A stretch of DNA of 64,000 bases from Mycobacterium sp. (GTDB lineage: Bacteria > Actinomycetota > Actinomycetes > Mycobacteriales > Mycobacteriaceae): the NCBI GenBank assembly GCA_016197405.1, contig JACPVR010000007.1:1-64000 (forward strand), read 5' to 3'. Both the position numbers and the translations under genes were made by a program. The first letter of the stretch is position 1, and each line of letters opens with the position of its first letter. The notes under the pieces were generated by a model. That model saw only the letters and a program-made list of their open reading frames with translations, was not told the origin of the DNA and did no database searches. Of the stretch, positions 25,686 through 34,803 are shown piece by piece.

Positions 25686-26846
25686 ATGTCGAACCTGGTT
25701 GTAGACACCGAAGAGCACAAGGCAATTCGCGAGAGCGTGGCCGGGATCGTGTCCCGGTACGGGCAGGAGTACTTCCTGAAGCGTGGCCGCAGTGGCCAAG
25801 GCATCGAAGAGCTGTGGAAGGACCTGGGTGCCTCGGGTCTGCTGGGTGTGCACCTGCCCGAGGAGTACGGCGGCGGTGGCGGCGGTATGGCCGAGGCCGT
25901 CGTCGTCGTCGAAGAGCTGGCGGCCAACGGGATGCCCATGCTCATCTGGGTGATCTCACCCGCGATGTGCGGCAGCATCCTGACTCAACACGGTTCTGAG
26001 GCCCTGAAGCGGGAATGGCTGCCCGGCATCGCCGATGGATCGCGAAAGATGGCCTTCGGACTGACCGAGCCCGATGCCGGATCCAACAGCCACCAGGTTG
26101 CCACCACGGCGCGCCGCACGGACTCCGGGTGGAAGATCTCCGGATCGAAGTACTACATCTCGGCGGTCGACCAGGCCGAGGCGATTCTGTTGGTGACCAA
26201 GGATGTCGAGCACTCCACGCCGGAGAAGAGTGCACTCTCGCTGTTTGTGGTCCCCACCAACAGCCCGGGTCTGAGCATCCAGGAAATCGAAACCTCCATC
26301 GTCTCGCCCGATAAGCAGTTCACGGTTTTCCTCGACGACGTCGAGGTCGGGGAGGACGCACTCATCGGCACGGCGGGCCAGGGGCTCAAGCAGGTGTTCG
26401 CCGGCCTCAATCCAGAACGAATCCTGGTCGGCGCGATCTGCAGCGGTGTCGGACGATTCGCGATCAACAAGGCCGCCGAATACGCCAAGCAACGCCAGGT
26501 CTGGTCCACCCCGATCGGTGCCCACCAGGGCATCGCTCACCCATTGGCCGAAGCCCACATCGCGGTGGAACTCGGCCGGATGGCCACCATGCGCAGCGCC
26601 GAACTCTTCGATGCGGGTGAATATGCTGCCGAGGCCGCCAATATCGCGAAGTTCGCCGCATCTGAGGCTTCGCTGCAGGCGCTCGACCGGGCCATCCAGA
26701 CCCACGGCGGCAACGGTCTGGCGCATGAGTACGGGCTCTCGGAGCTGTGGTTCATCACCCGGCTGATGCGCACCGCTCCGGTCAGCCGGGAGATGGTGCT
26801 CAACTTCGTCGCGCAGACCTCGCTGGGCCTGCCGCGTTCCTACTGA
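25686..26846 (+). CDS. Acyl-CoA dehydrogenase
   Basis: A 386-residue acyl-CoA dehydrogenase. It has the FAD/substrate loop FGLTEPDAGSNSH, the middle beta domain, RILVGAICSGVGRFA and QTHGGNGLAHEYGL. In place of the usual YEGT catalytic loop it reads RTAPVSREMVLNF, as in many mycobacterial FadE proteins, with the Glu of SREM as the presumptive base. ATG 25686 has GAAGGAAGG upstream. Positioned after the SnoaL-crotonase fusion and in an operon led by an ACAD10/11-type kinase, it may act by removing phosphate from a phosphorylated acyl-CoA. Ordinary dehydrogenation is the default assumption. Confidence 0.93.
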   Translation: MSNLVVDTEEHKAIRESVAGIVSRYGQEYFLKRGRSGQGIEELWKDLGASGLLGVHLPEEYGGGGGGMAEAVVVVEELAANGMPMLIWVISPAMCGSILTQHGSEALKREWLPGIADGSRKMAFGLTEPDAGSNSHQVATTARRTDSGWKISGSKYYISAVDQAEAILLVTKDVEHSTPEKSALSLFVVPTNSPGLSIQEIETSIVSPDKQFTVFLDDVEVGEDALIGTAGQGLKQVFAGLNPERILVGAICSGVGRFAINKAAEYAKQRQVWSTPIGAHQGIAHPLAEAHIAVELGRMATMRSAELFDAGEYAAEAANIAKFAASEASLQALDRAIQTHGGNGLAHEYGLSELWFITRLMRTAPVSREMVLNFVAQTSLGLPRSY

Positions 26847-26886
26847 TCCAGACGGAAAAAGGCATGAAAACCGATAGGAGAACAGC

Positions 26887-28203
26887 GTGACCGAACAACG
26901 AGAGTTCGACGCCATCGTCATCGGGGCGGGTGCCGGCGGATTGTTCACCGCCGCGCGGCTTGCTCATCGTGGCTACCGCACCCTGGTACTGGAACGCCTG
27001 GACAAGGTCGGTGGGCGGGCGTCCACCGATGACATCGACGGATTCAAGGTCAACAACGGCGCGATCGTCATCGAGGTCGGTGGCATCACCCAGCAGACCT
27101 GTGAAGAGGTCGGAGCGGCATTCGACATCCGGGAACCCAGCCCGCCGATCCTGTACCGGATCGCAGGCAAGGATGTCGACGTGACCGGTGGCGGCTGGGG
27201 CCTGCTGCTCGGCAAGCTGACCCGCCAGGGCGCCAAACTGGTCAAGGGCATCGGTGCGGCACGCTCGGATTCCGGCCTGCCCGAAGACGAGCTGACCACC
27301 GCCGAGTGGGTGTCGAAGTACACCAAGAACGAAGGCGTGCACGGCATTTTCCGCAACATGTGCGCATCGGTGTTCGCCGTGGGGTCCGAGGATCTGCCCG
27401 CCAGGGTCTTCCTGACGTACTTCACCCGCAAGAGCGCCTTCAAGCGCTTCGGATTCCACCCCGAAGGCACCATCGGCATCTGGCGTGCACTCGCCGACGC
27501 GGTCACCGCCAAGGGCGGTGAAGTGTGGTTGTCGACCGAGGTCAGCAAGATCGTCGTGGACGGGACGAAGGTCACCGGGGTTCATGTCGAACGCGACGGC
27601 ACCTCCTTCGAGATCTCCGCGCCGATCGTGGTCAGTGACATCGGCCCCGCGGCGACCATCGGATTGCTCGGTGCCGACAACGTGCCCGAGGACTACCGCG
27701 AACTCGTGCGTAAGGGTGATCGGCCGACGGCGATGATCTCGGTGAACTTCGCCAGCCAGGAACGTCTGATCGAGGCGCCGGGGATGCTGAGCTTCGCCAA
27801 ATCTCGGCGGTTGGCCTACATCGCCAACTTCACCGATATCTGTCCGGAGATGGCGCCGGAGGGCTGGCATCTCTACGTCGGCACGTCGGTGCCCAAGCCG
27901 TCCGTCGGTGACTTCGACGAGAAGGCCGAAACCGAGCTGCTCCTGGAAGACCTGCGCGACACCATCGACCGGTTCGACGAGCGGGCCAAGATCCTCAACG
28001 TCGCGATCACCCGCGACGGCTGGCCCCCGCAGCGTGCTGTCGCAGGATTCGACCTTCCCCGTGACACGCCTTTCGAGGGTCTGTGGAACGTGGGCGACGC
28101 GGTCAAGGAATACGCCAATGGCGGCACGACAGCGTGCGCCGAGACGGCACAACTCGTCGTCGACGAGATCGCGGCGACGTTCTCCCTGACCAAGAGCGGT
28201 TAG
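26887..28203 (+). CDS. CrtI-like FAD-dependent oxidoreductase
   Basis: A 438-residue flavoprotein of the phytoene desaturase-like amine oxidase group. The FAD motif is VIGAGAGGLFTAARLA, followed by VLERLDKVGGRAST, and the C-terminal FAD motif is GLWNVGDAVKEYANGGTTACAE. Start is GTG 26887 with AGGAG. It is the last gene before a hairpin terminator at 28230-28264. Relatives desaturate or saturate isoprenoid chains. A second, longer member lies at 50381-51991, also beside AttH/CrtC-like genes. Confidence 0.88.
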   Translation: MTEQREFDAIVIGAGAGGLFTAARLAHRGYRTLVLERLDKVGGRASTDDIDGFKVNNGAIVIEVGGITQQTCEEVGAAFDIREPSPPILYRIAGKDVDVTGGGWGLLLGKLTRQGAKLVKGIGAARSDSGLPEDELTTAEWVSKYTKNEGVHGIFRNMCASVFAVGSEDLPARVFLTYFTRKSAFKRFGFHPEGTIGIWRALADAVTAKGGEVWLSTEVSKIVVDGTKVTGVHVERDGTSFEISAPIVVSDIGPAATIGLLGADNVPEDYRELVRKGDRPTAMISVNFASQERLIEAPGMLSFAKSRRLAYIANFTDICPEMAPEGWHLYVGTSVPKPSVGDFDEKAETELLLEDLRDTIDRFDERAKILNVAITRDGWPPQRAVAGFDLPRDTPFEGLWNVGDAVKEYANGGTTACAETAQLVVDEIAATFSLTKSG

Positions 28204-28229
28204 CTCCTGGGCTCCGCCCAGCCGGGCTC

Positions 28230-28264
28230 GACGGCGCCGACGGTAGTTTGCCGACGGCGCCGTC
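28230..28264 (+). terminator. Hairpin terminator after the 21.9-28.2 kb operon
   Basis: A 14-bp stem with one mismatch (arms 28230-28243 and 28251-28264, loop TAGTTTG), 27 bp after the CrtI-like stop codon. There is no T-run, as is normal in mycobacteria. Confidence 0.65.
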
Positions 28265-28340
28265 TTCGGCGCTCGGCAGCGGAGCTGTGTCCGGGGCTAC
28301 TCCTGACCTTGACTGTGCCGTGCCCCATACGTACTATATT

Positions 28341-28358
28341 TTTTAATCCGAAATAAGT
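28341..28358. promoter_or_regulatory. Shared operator-like palindrome, site 5
   Basis: TTTTAA-TCCGAA-ATAAGT, a weaker copy of the shared palindrome, 32 bp before the SCP2 gene that heads the P450 operon. An AT-rich TACTATATTT lies just upstream and could be part of a promoter. Confidence 0.5.
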
Positions 28359-28389
28359 TTCTCGCGGATGTCTCAACGGAGAGGTAACG

Positions 28390-28794
28390 ATGGGGTTCAA
28401 CAACTCTGAAGAAGTCACCAAGTACATCGGCGGCATCTTCGAAAATGCCTTCGGCGATCCGGAGATCGGGCCGAAACTGGTGGACACCGGCCTGGTGGTC
28501 GCCTTCGACTTCACCGACCCGCAGGCCCAGGTCGTCATCGACATGCCCAACAAGGCGGTCAGCGGTGGTGGCCCCGGTGCGCCGGCTCCCTCGGCCACCA
28601 TGTCCATGACGGCCGATATCGGAAACGCCTACTGGCAGGGAAAGGTCAACCTGCCGATGGCGATGGCGAAGCGCAAGATCAAAGTCGACGGTAACGTCGC
28701 GAGTTTGCTGAAACTGGCGCCGCTCGGCAAGAAGCTCTACGGCGACTACATCCAGCGTCTCAAGGACGACGGCCGCGACGACCTGATCGTCTAG
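28390..28794 (+). CDS. SCP-2 sterol-carrier-like protein
   Basis: A 134-residue SCP2-fold protein, a soluble carrier that binds sterols, fatty acids or acyl-CoA in a hydrophobic tunnel. It shows VVAFDFTDPQAQVVIDM, ATMSMTADIGNAYWQGKVNL and KRKIKVDGNVASLLKLAPL, the usual strands and final helices. ATG 28390 has GGAGAGG upstream. It heads a long operon with an acyl-CoA synthetase and P450 and probably presents a hydrophobic substrate to them. Confidence 0.88.
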   Translation: MGFNNSEEVTKYIGGIFENAFGDPEIGPKLVDTGLVVAFDFTDPQAQVVIDMPNKAVSGGGPGAPAPSATMSMTADIGNAYWQGKVNLPMAMAKRKIKVDGNVASLLKLAPLGKKLYGDYIQRLKDDGRDDLIV

Positions 28795-28801
28795 CCGAAG
28801 C

Positions 28802-30340
28802 ATGTATCCAGGAACGCACGCCGCCGTCGCGCCAGAGCGCCCCGCGGTCATCATGGCGGATTCGGGCCGGACGGTGACCTACGGTCAGCTCGACGAGAAC
28901 TCGGCCCGGTTGGCCGCCGCGCTGCGGCAGCTGGGCCTGCAGCCCGGTGATGTCATCGCCGTCTTGTCGGACAACGTGCCGGAGGCTTTTGAAATCTATT
29001 GGGCCGCGGTGCGCTCCGGCCTCTACGTCACCTTCGCCAACTGGCACCTGTCGCCGGCCGAGGCCGCCTACATCGTGGCAGACAGCGGGGCGCAGGTGGT
29101 CTTGGCCTCCGCGGGGGTTGCATCGCTGGGCGTCGAAGTCGCCGGCCTGGTGCCACAGGTCGAACACTGGTACGCCTTCGGCGGCGCGATCGATGGATAC
29201 AAGTCCTATGACGAGCTGTTGGAGTACGCCGGTCCCCGGCTGACCGATCAGCCCCGGGGATCGGAGATGCTGTACTCATCGGGCACGACCGGCAGGCCCA
29301 AGGGCATCAAGCCCCGGCTGCTGCCGATTCAGGTCGACGAGCCCGGCGAGAGCGTCACCGCTCTTCTGCAGCACGGATTCGGCTTCACCGCCGACGACGT
29401 CTACCTGTCGCCGGCTCCCGTTTACCATGCGGCGCCGCTGAAATGGTGTGCGGCAGTGCAGGCCCTTGGTGGCACCGTCGTGGTGATGGACCGGTTCGAC
29501 GCCGAGGGTTCCCTCGCGGCGATCCAGCGGTACAAGGTCACCGCGCTGCAGATGGTGCCCACCATGTTCGTACGACTGCTGCAACTGCCCGAGGCGACGC
29601 GGGCGTCCTACGACGTGTCGTCACTGCGACTGGCGGTGCACGCGGCCGCGCCCTGCCCGCCGGACGTCAAGGACGCGATGATCGACTGGTGGGGGCCGAT
29701 CCTCGCCGAGTACTACGGCGCCACCGAGGGTCATGGCGTCACGCTGATCAGCACGCCCGAGTGGCATAAGAAGCGTGGATCGGTGGGCAAGGCCGCGATC
29801 GGTGTCGTCCACATCTGCGATGACGATGGCGTGGAACAGCCCACCGGTAAGTCCGGTGTCATCTACTTCGAGCGCGACGAGCCGCCGTTCGTCTATCACA
29901 ACGACCCCGAAAAGACTTCCGAGTCAAGGCATCCCGAGCACGACAACTGGGCTACCGTGGGAGATATCGGCTACCTCGACGAGGACGGTTATCTGTTCCT
30001 CACCGATCGCAAAGCGTTCATGATCATCTCCGGGGGAGTCAACATCTACCCGCAAGAGGTCGAGAACGTCCTGGCGATGCATCCGCAGATCTACGACGTC
30101 GCCGTGATCGGTATCCCTCATCCCGAGATGGGCCAAGAGGTCAAGGCCGTGGTCCAGCTGCGCGATGGCGAGTCGCCGTCGGATCAATTGGGTGCCGAGA
30201 TCATCGATTACGTGCGGGAGCGGCTGGCGCGCTTCAAGGCGCCCCGCTCAGTGGACTTCGTCGACGAACTGCCCCGGTCAGCCACCGGGAAGCTCGTCAA
30301 ACGCAAACTGCAGGACCGATATATGGAGGTAGGAAGATGA
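28802..30340 (+). CDS. Acyl-CoA synthetase (steroid/long-chain type)
   Basis: A 512-residue ANL-superfamily ligase. Motifs are YSSGTTGRPKGIKPRL, EYYGATEGHG, TVGDIGYLDEDGYLFLTDR, MIISGGVNIYPQEVENVL and the terminal Lys in ATGKLVKRKL. The SSGTTGRPKGI form with a following basic stretch is common in synthetases for bulky ring-containing acids such as FadD17 or FadD19. That is only a suggestion of substrate class. ATG 28802 is 7 bp after the SCP2 stop, and the stop overlaps the P450 start (ATGA). Confidence 0.93.
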   Translation: MYPGTHAAVAPERPAVIMADSGRTVTYGQLDENSARLAAALRQLGLQPGDVIAVLSDNVPEAFEIYWAAVRSGLYVTFANWHLSPAEAAYIVADSGAQVVLASAGVASLGVEVAGLVPQVEHWYAFGGAIDGYKSYDELLEYAGPRLTDQPRGSEMLYSSGTTGRPKGIKPRLLPIQVDEPGESVTALLQHGFGFTADDVYLSPAPVYHAAPLKWCAAVQALGGTVVVMDRFDAEGSLAAIQRYKVTALQMVPTMFVRLLQLPEATRASYDVSSLRLAVHAAAPCPPDVKDAMIDWWGPILAEYYGATEGHGVTLISTPEWHKKRGSVGKAAIGVVHICDDDGVEQPTGKSGVIYFERDEPPFVYHNDPEKTSESRHPEHDNWATVGDIGYLDEDGYLFLTDRKAFMIISGGVNIYPQEVENVLAMHPQIYDVAVIGIPHPEMGQEVKAVVQLRDGESPSDQLGAEIIDYVRERLARFKAPRSVDFVDELPRSATGKLVKRKLQDRYMEVGR

Positions 30341-31593
30341 CCGCTGGAATAGCCGCGGCCCGCGCGTACGACCCGGTCAGCATCTCGCCGCTGAGTTTCT
30401 GGGCCGGCAGCGCCGAAGAGCGCGAGGCCTCGTTCAAGATCTTGCGGGACGAGCGCCCGCTGAGCTGGCACCCGCCGTTGGCCGGTGCGCTGATGGCGCC
30501 CGAGATCGACGGGATCTGGGTGGTGACGCGCCACGAGGACATCGCCTACGTGAGCAAGCATCCCGAGCTGTTCTGCTCCGGGAAAGGCGTTCAGAGCGAA
30601 GCCGTTCCGGAGGAGATGCTGGAGGCCGCCGAGTCCTTCCTCGGTATGGATGGCACGAGCCACGCAAGCCTGCGCAAACTGATCAGTTCGGTGTTCACAC
30701 CCCGGCAGGTCGCCAAGATCGGCGATCAGATCAAGAGCCAGGCGACCAGGATCGTCGACGAACTGCTGCAGACCAAGGACGGCGACTTCGTCGAGCAGGT
30801 CTCCAAGCGCCTGCCGATGTGGACCATCTACGAGATGATGGGCCTCCCACAGGACATGCGCGATGAGGCCGCCCACAACGCCGACGGCATGGTGTCGTGG
30901 GCCGACGAAGATGTCGCCGCGGGGCGTGAGCCGGGAGAGGTGCTCAGCGATTCGCTCGTCGGTCTCCTGACGGCGGGCCTGGAACTGGCTGAGATGCGAC
31001 GCTCGCATCCGACATCGGACCTGATGTCGCAGCTGGTGCAGGCCGAGGTCGACGGCCGCAAGCTCACCGACGAGGAACTCGGCGCGTTCTTCGTGCTGCT
31101 CTCGGTGGCAGGCAACGACACCACCCGAAACACGATGACCCTGACGACACATGCGCTGCAACAGTTCCCGGACCAAAGGAAGCTGCTGGTGCAGGACTAC
31201 GACGGGCTCATCAAGCCGGCGATCGAGGAGTTCGTCCGCTGGGTGACCCCCGTCATGACCTTCCGCCGAACCGTGACTCAGGACACCGAGCTGCGCGGGC
31301 AGGAGATCAAGGAAGGGGAGTGGGTCATGATGATGTACTCCTCGGCCAACCGCGACGAGCGGGTGTTCACCGATCCGTACACCTTCGATATTCAGCGAAA
31401 GCCCAACAACCATCTCGGCTTCGGTGGTGGCGGGCCGCACTTCTGCATGGGCAGCTTCCTGGCCAAGATGCAGCTGGAGGCGTTCTTCCGCGAGCTGATC
31501 TTCCGGGCTCCGAACCTGCGTGTCGGCGAACCGGAATATCTCGTCGGCAATTTCGTGCGCGCCGCGAAGTCCATGCCTTACACCCTCGACTAG
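30337..31593 (+). CDS. Cytochrome P450
   Basis: A 418-residue soluble bacterial P450 that hydroxylates or oxidises a hydrophobic substrate. The I-helix oxygen-activation motif is AGNDTT (258-263), the ExxR pair is Glu298/Arg301, and the heme-binding loop is FGGGGPHFCMG with Cys370 as the iron ligand. ATG 30337 overlaps the synthetase stop. The HFCMGSFLAKMQ region resembles the CYP124/125/142 style of mycobacterial lipid and sterol hydroxylases, but the subfamily cannot be fixed by eye. A candidate electron supply is the ferredoxin/reductase pair at 41426-42903. Confidence 0.95.
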   Translation: MTAGIAAARAYDPVSISPLSFWAGSAEEREASFKILRDERPLSWHPPLAGALMAPEIDGIWVVTRHEDIAYVSKHPELFCSGKGVQSEAVPEEMLEAAESFLGMDGTSHASLRKLISSVFTPRQVAKIGDQIKSQATRIVDELLQTKDGDFVEQVSKRLPMWTIYEMMGLPQDMRDEAAHNADGMVSWADEDVAAGREPGEVLSDSLVGLLTAGLELAEMRRSHPTSDLMSQLVQAEVDGRKLTDEELGAFFVLLSVAGNDTTRNTMTLTTHALQQFPDQRKLLVQDYDGLIKPAIEEFVRWVTPVMTFRRTVTQDTELRGQEIKEGEWVMMMYSSANRDERVFTDPYTFDIQRKPNNHLGFGGGGPHFCMGSFLAKMQLEAFFRELIFRAPNLRVGEPEYLVGNFVRAAKSMPYTLD

Positions 31594-31601
31594 GAGTGAA
31601 A

Positions 31602-32393
31602 ATGTCTGCCTTTCAAGGAAAGCGCTTCGTCGTCACCGGTGCCGCCTCCGGCATCGGCAACGCCGTGGCCGAGCGTCTGCTCGCCGCCGGCGCCGAAGTG
31701 ATCTCGTTGGACCGCAACACCCCGACGGCGGCAGTGACGCGCCATGTCGAGGTGGACCTGGCCAATGCCCGCAGCATCGACGCCGCGATCGAGCAGCTCG
31801 ACGGGACATACGACGGGTTGCTGAACGTCGCGGGCATTCCGGGCACCGCGCCGGCAGATCTGGTGCTGGCGGTGAACACTCTGGCCGTCCGCCACCTGAC
31901 GGAGGCGTTCTTCGAGCGCCTCAACCCCGGCGGTTCCGTGGTGATCGTGTCCTCGACCGCCGGTTTCGGCTGGCCCGCCCGGCTGGAGACCATCCGGGAT
32001 CTGCTCGCCACCGACACCTTCGAAGAAGGCGCGGCGTGGTTCAAGGCCAATCCGCAGCAGGGCAATGCCTACAACTTCTCCAAGGAGGTCACCACCGTCT
32101 ACACCATGACAATGGGACTGGCAGTCGTCGAGATGGGTCTGCGTATCAACGCCGTACTGCCCGGGCCGGTCGAGACTCCGATCCTGGTGGACTTCGAGGA
32201 GTCGATGGGCAAGGACAACCTCGACGGTGTGAAGGAGCTTCTCGGCCGGCATGCGACGCCGGACGATATCGCCTCCGCCGTGCTGTTCCTGGCGTCCGAC
32301 GAAGCGCGGTGGGTCAACGGTCACGCGCTGATCGTCGACGGCGGGATCAGCGGCGCAGTACTCTCCGGGGTCGTTCCCGCTCCCGAGATCTGA
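31602..32393 (+). CDS. Short-chain dehydrogenase/reductase (3-alpha-HSD-like)
   Basis: A 263-residue SDR. It has FVVTGAASGIG, the acidic SLDRN after strand 2, a shortened middle (LLNVAGIPGTAP in place of NNAG), Ser in IVSSTAG and the catalytic YNFSK. The long stretch between Ser and Tyr (about 45 residues, including DLLATDTFEEGAAWFKANP) resembles 3-alpha-hydroxysteroid dehydrogenase/carbonyl reductases of Comamonas type. The start ATG 31602 has TAGGAG. It probably interconverts a hydroxyl and keto group on the P450 product. Confidence 0.9.
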   Translation: MSAFQGKRFVVTGAASGIGNAVAERLLAAGAEVISLDRNTPTAAVTRHVEVDLANARSIDAAIEQLDGTYDGLLNVAGIPGTAPADLVLAVNTLAVRHLTEAFFERLNPGGSVVIVSSTAGFGWPARLETIRDLLATDTFEEGAAWFKANPQQGNAYNFSKEVTTVYTMTMGLAVVEMGLRINAVLPGPVETPILVDFEESMGKDNLDGVKELLGRHATPDDIASAVLFLASDEARWVNGHALIVDGGISGAVLSGVVPAPEI

Positions 32394-32401
32394 GCCGGGG
32401 C

Positions 32402-33808
32402 ATGTCGATCCAGGCTGCTTCCGAGCATGTGACGCCGAATGGACAGTCGGCCATTGGTTTCGATCTGGGGGCGCTGCGTCAGGTCTTCAGCACCGGCCGT
32501 ACCCAGGACCTGAGCTGGCGGCTGGCCCAACTCGAAGGTATCGAGCGGCTCTGCGACGAGCGGGAATCCGATATCGCCGCGGCACTGCTCGCCGACCTCG
32601 GCCGGCCCGCCGTCGAAGCCTGGCTCGGGGACATCGCGTCGACCAAGGGTGAAGCGAGCTTCGCCCGCAAGCACCTGAAGTCGTGGATGCGCCCACGCCG
32701 GCAGTCGCTGCCGCTGGCGCAGCTGCCGGGACGCAGTTGGGTGCAGTACGACCCGCTCGGCGTCGTGCTGGTCATCGGTCCGTGGAACTACCCGTTCTAT
32801 CTGAGCATGGGACCGATCGTCGCGGCCGTGGCGGCGGGTAACTGTGCGGTGCTCAAGCCGTCGGAGTTGGCACCGGCCACCTCAGCACTGCTGGCCCGAC
32901 TGGTGCCGCAGTACCTGGATGCCGAGGCGATCCGCGTCGTCGAAGGCGACGGTCAGACCACCCAGGATCTGCTTGCGCAGGGCTTCGATCACGCCCTGTT
33001 CACCGGTGGCACCGAGATCGGTAAGAAGATCATGGCCGCCGCTGCGCCGACATTGACGCCGGTCACCCTGGAACTCGGTGGTAAGAGTCCGGTGATCGTG
33101 GCCGCCGATGCCGACCTCGACGTCGCCGCGCGCCGTATCGCCTGGGTCAAACTGCTCAACTCCGGTCAAACCTGCATCGCGCCGGATTACGTTCTGGCGG
33201 AGCGCTCGATCGCAAACGCGTTGACCGACAAGATCGTCGCCAATGTCAGGGCCTTCCGGGCCCAGGACGGCGCCGGGATGCGGATCGTCAACGCCCGGCA
33301 GTTCGACCGGCTGGCTTCCCTCATCGATTCGACCACCGGTGCCATCGTCACGGGCGGCCGGTATTCGCGCGAGGCGCTGACCATCGAGCCCACCGTGATC
33401 CTCGACCCGTCGGCCGCCGACCCGGTGATGGCAGATGAGATCTTCGGACCCATCTTGCCGGTCATCACCATCGAATCCACCGATGCTGCGGTTGATTTCG
33501 TCAACCGGAGGCCCAAGCCACTGGCCCTCTACGTCTTCACCGGATCCCGCCGGCTCGCCAAGCGCCTGATCGATGCCATTCCGTCCGGCGGAGCGGTGGT
33601 CAATCACCTGGCGATGCACTGTCTGGTGCCGCAGCTACCTTTCGGCGGCGTGGGAGCCAGCGGTATGGGCGCCTACCACGGCCGCTGGGGATTCGAAGCC
33701 CTGAGCCATCGGCGTGCGGTGTTGGCGAAGACCAGCTGGCCCGATCCGAGGTTGGTGTACCCGCCGTACACCGACCGGGCCATCAAGATCATGCGCAAGC
33801 TCTTCTGA
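32402..33808 (+). CDS. Aldehyde dehydrogenase
   Basis: A 468-residue NAD(P)-dependent aldehyde dehydrogenase of the class 3/coniferyl aldehyde type. Visible are the cofactor region VVLVIGPWNYPF, Glu224 in LELGGKSP and the nucleophile Cys258 in NSGQTCIA. The C-terminus has the membrane-proximal fatty aldehyde type PFGGVGASGMGAYHGRWGF. ATG 32402 is chosen; a much longer frame from 31520 runs antisense-like through the SDR and is rejected. It would oxidise an aldehyde from P450 or GMC oxidation to the acid used by the synthetases. Confidence 0.94.
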   Translation: MSIQAASEHVTPNGQSAIGFDLGALRQVFSTGRTQDLSWRLAQLEGIERLCDERESDIAAALLADLGRPAVEAWLGDIASTKGEASFARKHLKSWMRPRRQSLPLAQLPGRSWVQYDPLGVVLVIGPWNYPFYLSMGPIVAAVAAGNCAVLKPSELAPATSALLARLVPQYLDAEAIRVVEGDGQTTQDLLAQGFDHALFTGGTEIGKKIMAAAAPTLTPVTLELGGKSPVIVAADADLDVAARRIAWVKLLNSGQTCIAPDYVLAERSIANALTDKIVANVRAFRAQDGAGMRIVNARQFDRLASLIDSTTGAIVTGGRYSREALTIEPTVILDPSAADPVMADEIFGPILPVITIESTDAAVDFVNRRPKPLALYVFTGSRRLAKRLIDAIPSGGAVVNHLAMHCLVPQLPFGGVGASGMGAYHGRWGFEALSHRRAVLAKTSWPDPRLVYPPYTDRAIKIMRKLF

Positions 33809-33836
33809 CGTCACAACGATCAAAAGCACTAATTCA

Positions 33837-33851
33837 CAGCGAGTTTCGCTG
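33837..33851. other. Small perfect hairpin
   Basis: CAGCGA-GTT-TCGCTG in the 75-bp gap between the aldehyde dehydrogenase and the next SDR. It could be a weak terminator, an RNA processing site or an operator; no further evidence. Confidence 0.35.
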
Positions 33852-33883
33852 ACAGAAAATTTCGAAAGGGATGGATTTCTCAC

Positions 33884-34747
33884 ATGGCAGGGTTGAACGG
33901 CAGGGTCGTGATCATCACCGGCGCGGGCGGCGGCTTGGGCCGCGAGTACGCGCTGCTCGCCGCTGACGAGGGTGCGCAGGTCGTGGTCAACGATCTCGGC
34001 GGAGCGCGCGACGGGTCGGGATCCGGGCAGGCCATGGCCGACACCGTCGTCGACGAGATCCGCGAGCGTGGCGGCAAAGCGCTGGCCAACTATGACAACA
34101 TCGCGACCGAAGAGGGCGCGCAGTCACTGGTCGATGCTGCGGTCGCCGAGTTCGGCACCGTCGACGGCATCGTCAACAACGCCGGAATCCTGCGCGACGG
34201 CGCATTCCACAAGATGAGCACCGAGAACTGGGACGCCGTCCTCAAGGTTCATCTCTACGGCGGCTACTACGTCACCCGGGCCGCCTGGCCGCACCTGCGC
34301 GAGAAGAAGTTCGGCCGCATCGTCATGGCCACTTCGACCAGCGGTCTGTTCGGCAACTTCGGCCAGGCCAACTACGGCGCGGCGAAGCTGGGACTGGTCG
34401 GGTTGATCAACACCCTGGCCATCGAAGGCGCCAAGTACGGGATCCTGGCCAACGCCGTCGCACCGATGGCGGCCACCCGGATGACCACCGATATCGCCCC
34501 GCCGGAGCTGCTCGAGAAGCTGCCCGCCGCCCAGGTGGCACCCGTGGTCGGCTACCTGCTGAGCGAACAGTGCACTGACACGGCCAGCGTGTACGTCGTC
34601 GGTGGCGGGAACATCCAGCGTGTCGCGCAGTTCCAGAACAAGGGCGTGACGTTCTCGGAGACACCGACGGTCGACGAACTCACCGCCCGCTGGTCGGAGA
34701 TCTCGGACCTGTCGAACGTCGAACTGGGCCGCAATCCGCTCGGCTGA
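33884..34747 (+). CDS. MFE-2-like 3-hydroxyacyl-CoA dehydrogenase (SDR)
   Basis: A 287-residue SDR closely resembling the dehydrogenase domain of peroxisomal multifunctional enzyme 2. It has VVIITGAGGGLGREYAL, NDLGGARDGSG, NNAGILRD, TSTSGLFGNFGQANYGAAKLG (Ser and YGAAK) and a C-terminal extension. The NDLGGxxDG segment is the hallmark that separates this group from simple reductases. It most likely oxidises (R)-3-hydroxyacyl-CoA, pairing with the MaoC-like hydratase at 23993 which makes that stereoisomer. ATG 33884 has AAGGG upstream. Confidence 0.9.
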   Translation: MAGLNGRVVIITGAGGGLGREYALLAADEGAQVVVNDLGGARDGSGSGQAMADTVVDEIRERGGKALANYDNIATEEGAQSLVDAAVAEFGTVDGIVNNAGILRDGAFHKMSTENWDAVLKVHLYGGYYVTRAAWPHLREKKFGRIVMATSTSGLFGNFGQANYGAAKLGLVGLINTLAIEGAKYGILANAVAPMAATRMTTDIAPPELLEKLPAAQVAPVVGYLLSEQCTDTASVYVVGGGNIQRVAQFQNKGVTFSETPTVDELTARWSEISDLSNVELGRNPLG

Positions 34748-34803
34748 CGCCGGCCGTCGTTAGAACGGCCCGGACAACCCACCTCGCGATCGTAGGAGTG
34801 ACG

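Noticed and set aside
31520..32401. N-terminal extension of the aldehyde dehydrogenase through the SDR gene
   Set aside because: The extension is an Arg-rich shadow of the SDR; the dehydrogenase begins properly at 32402.
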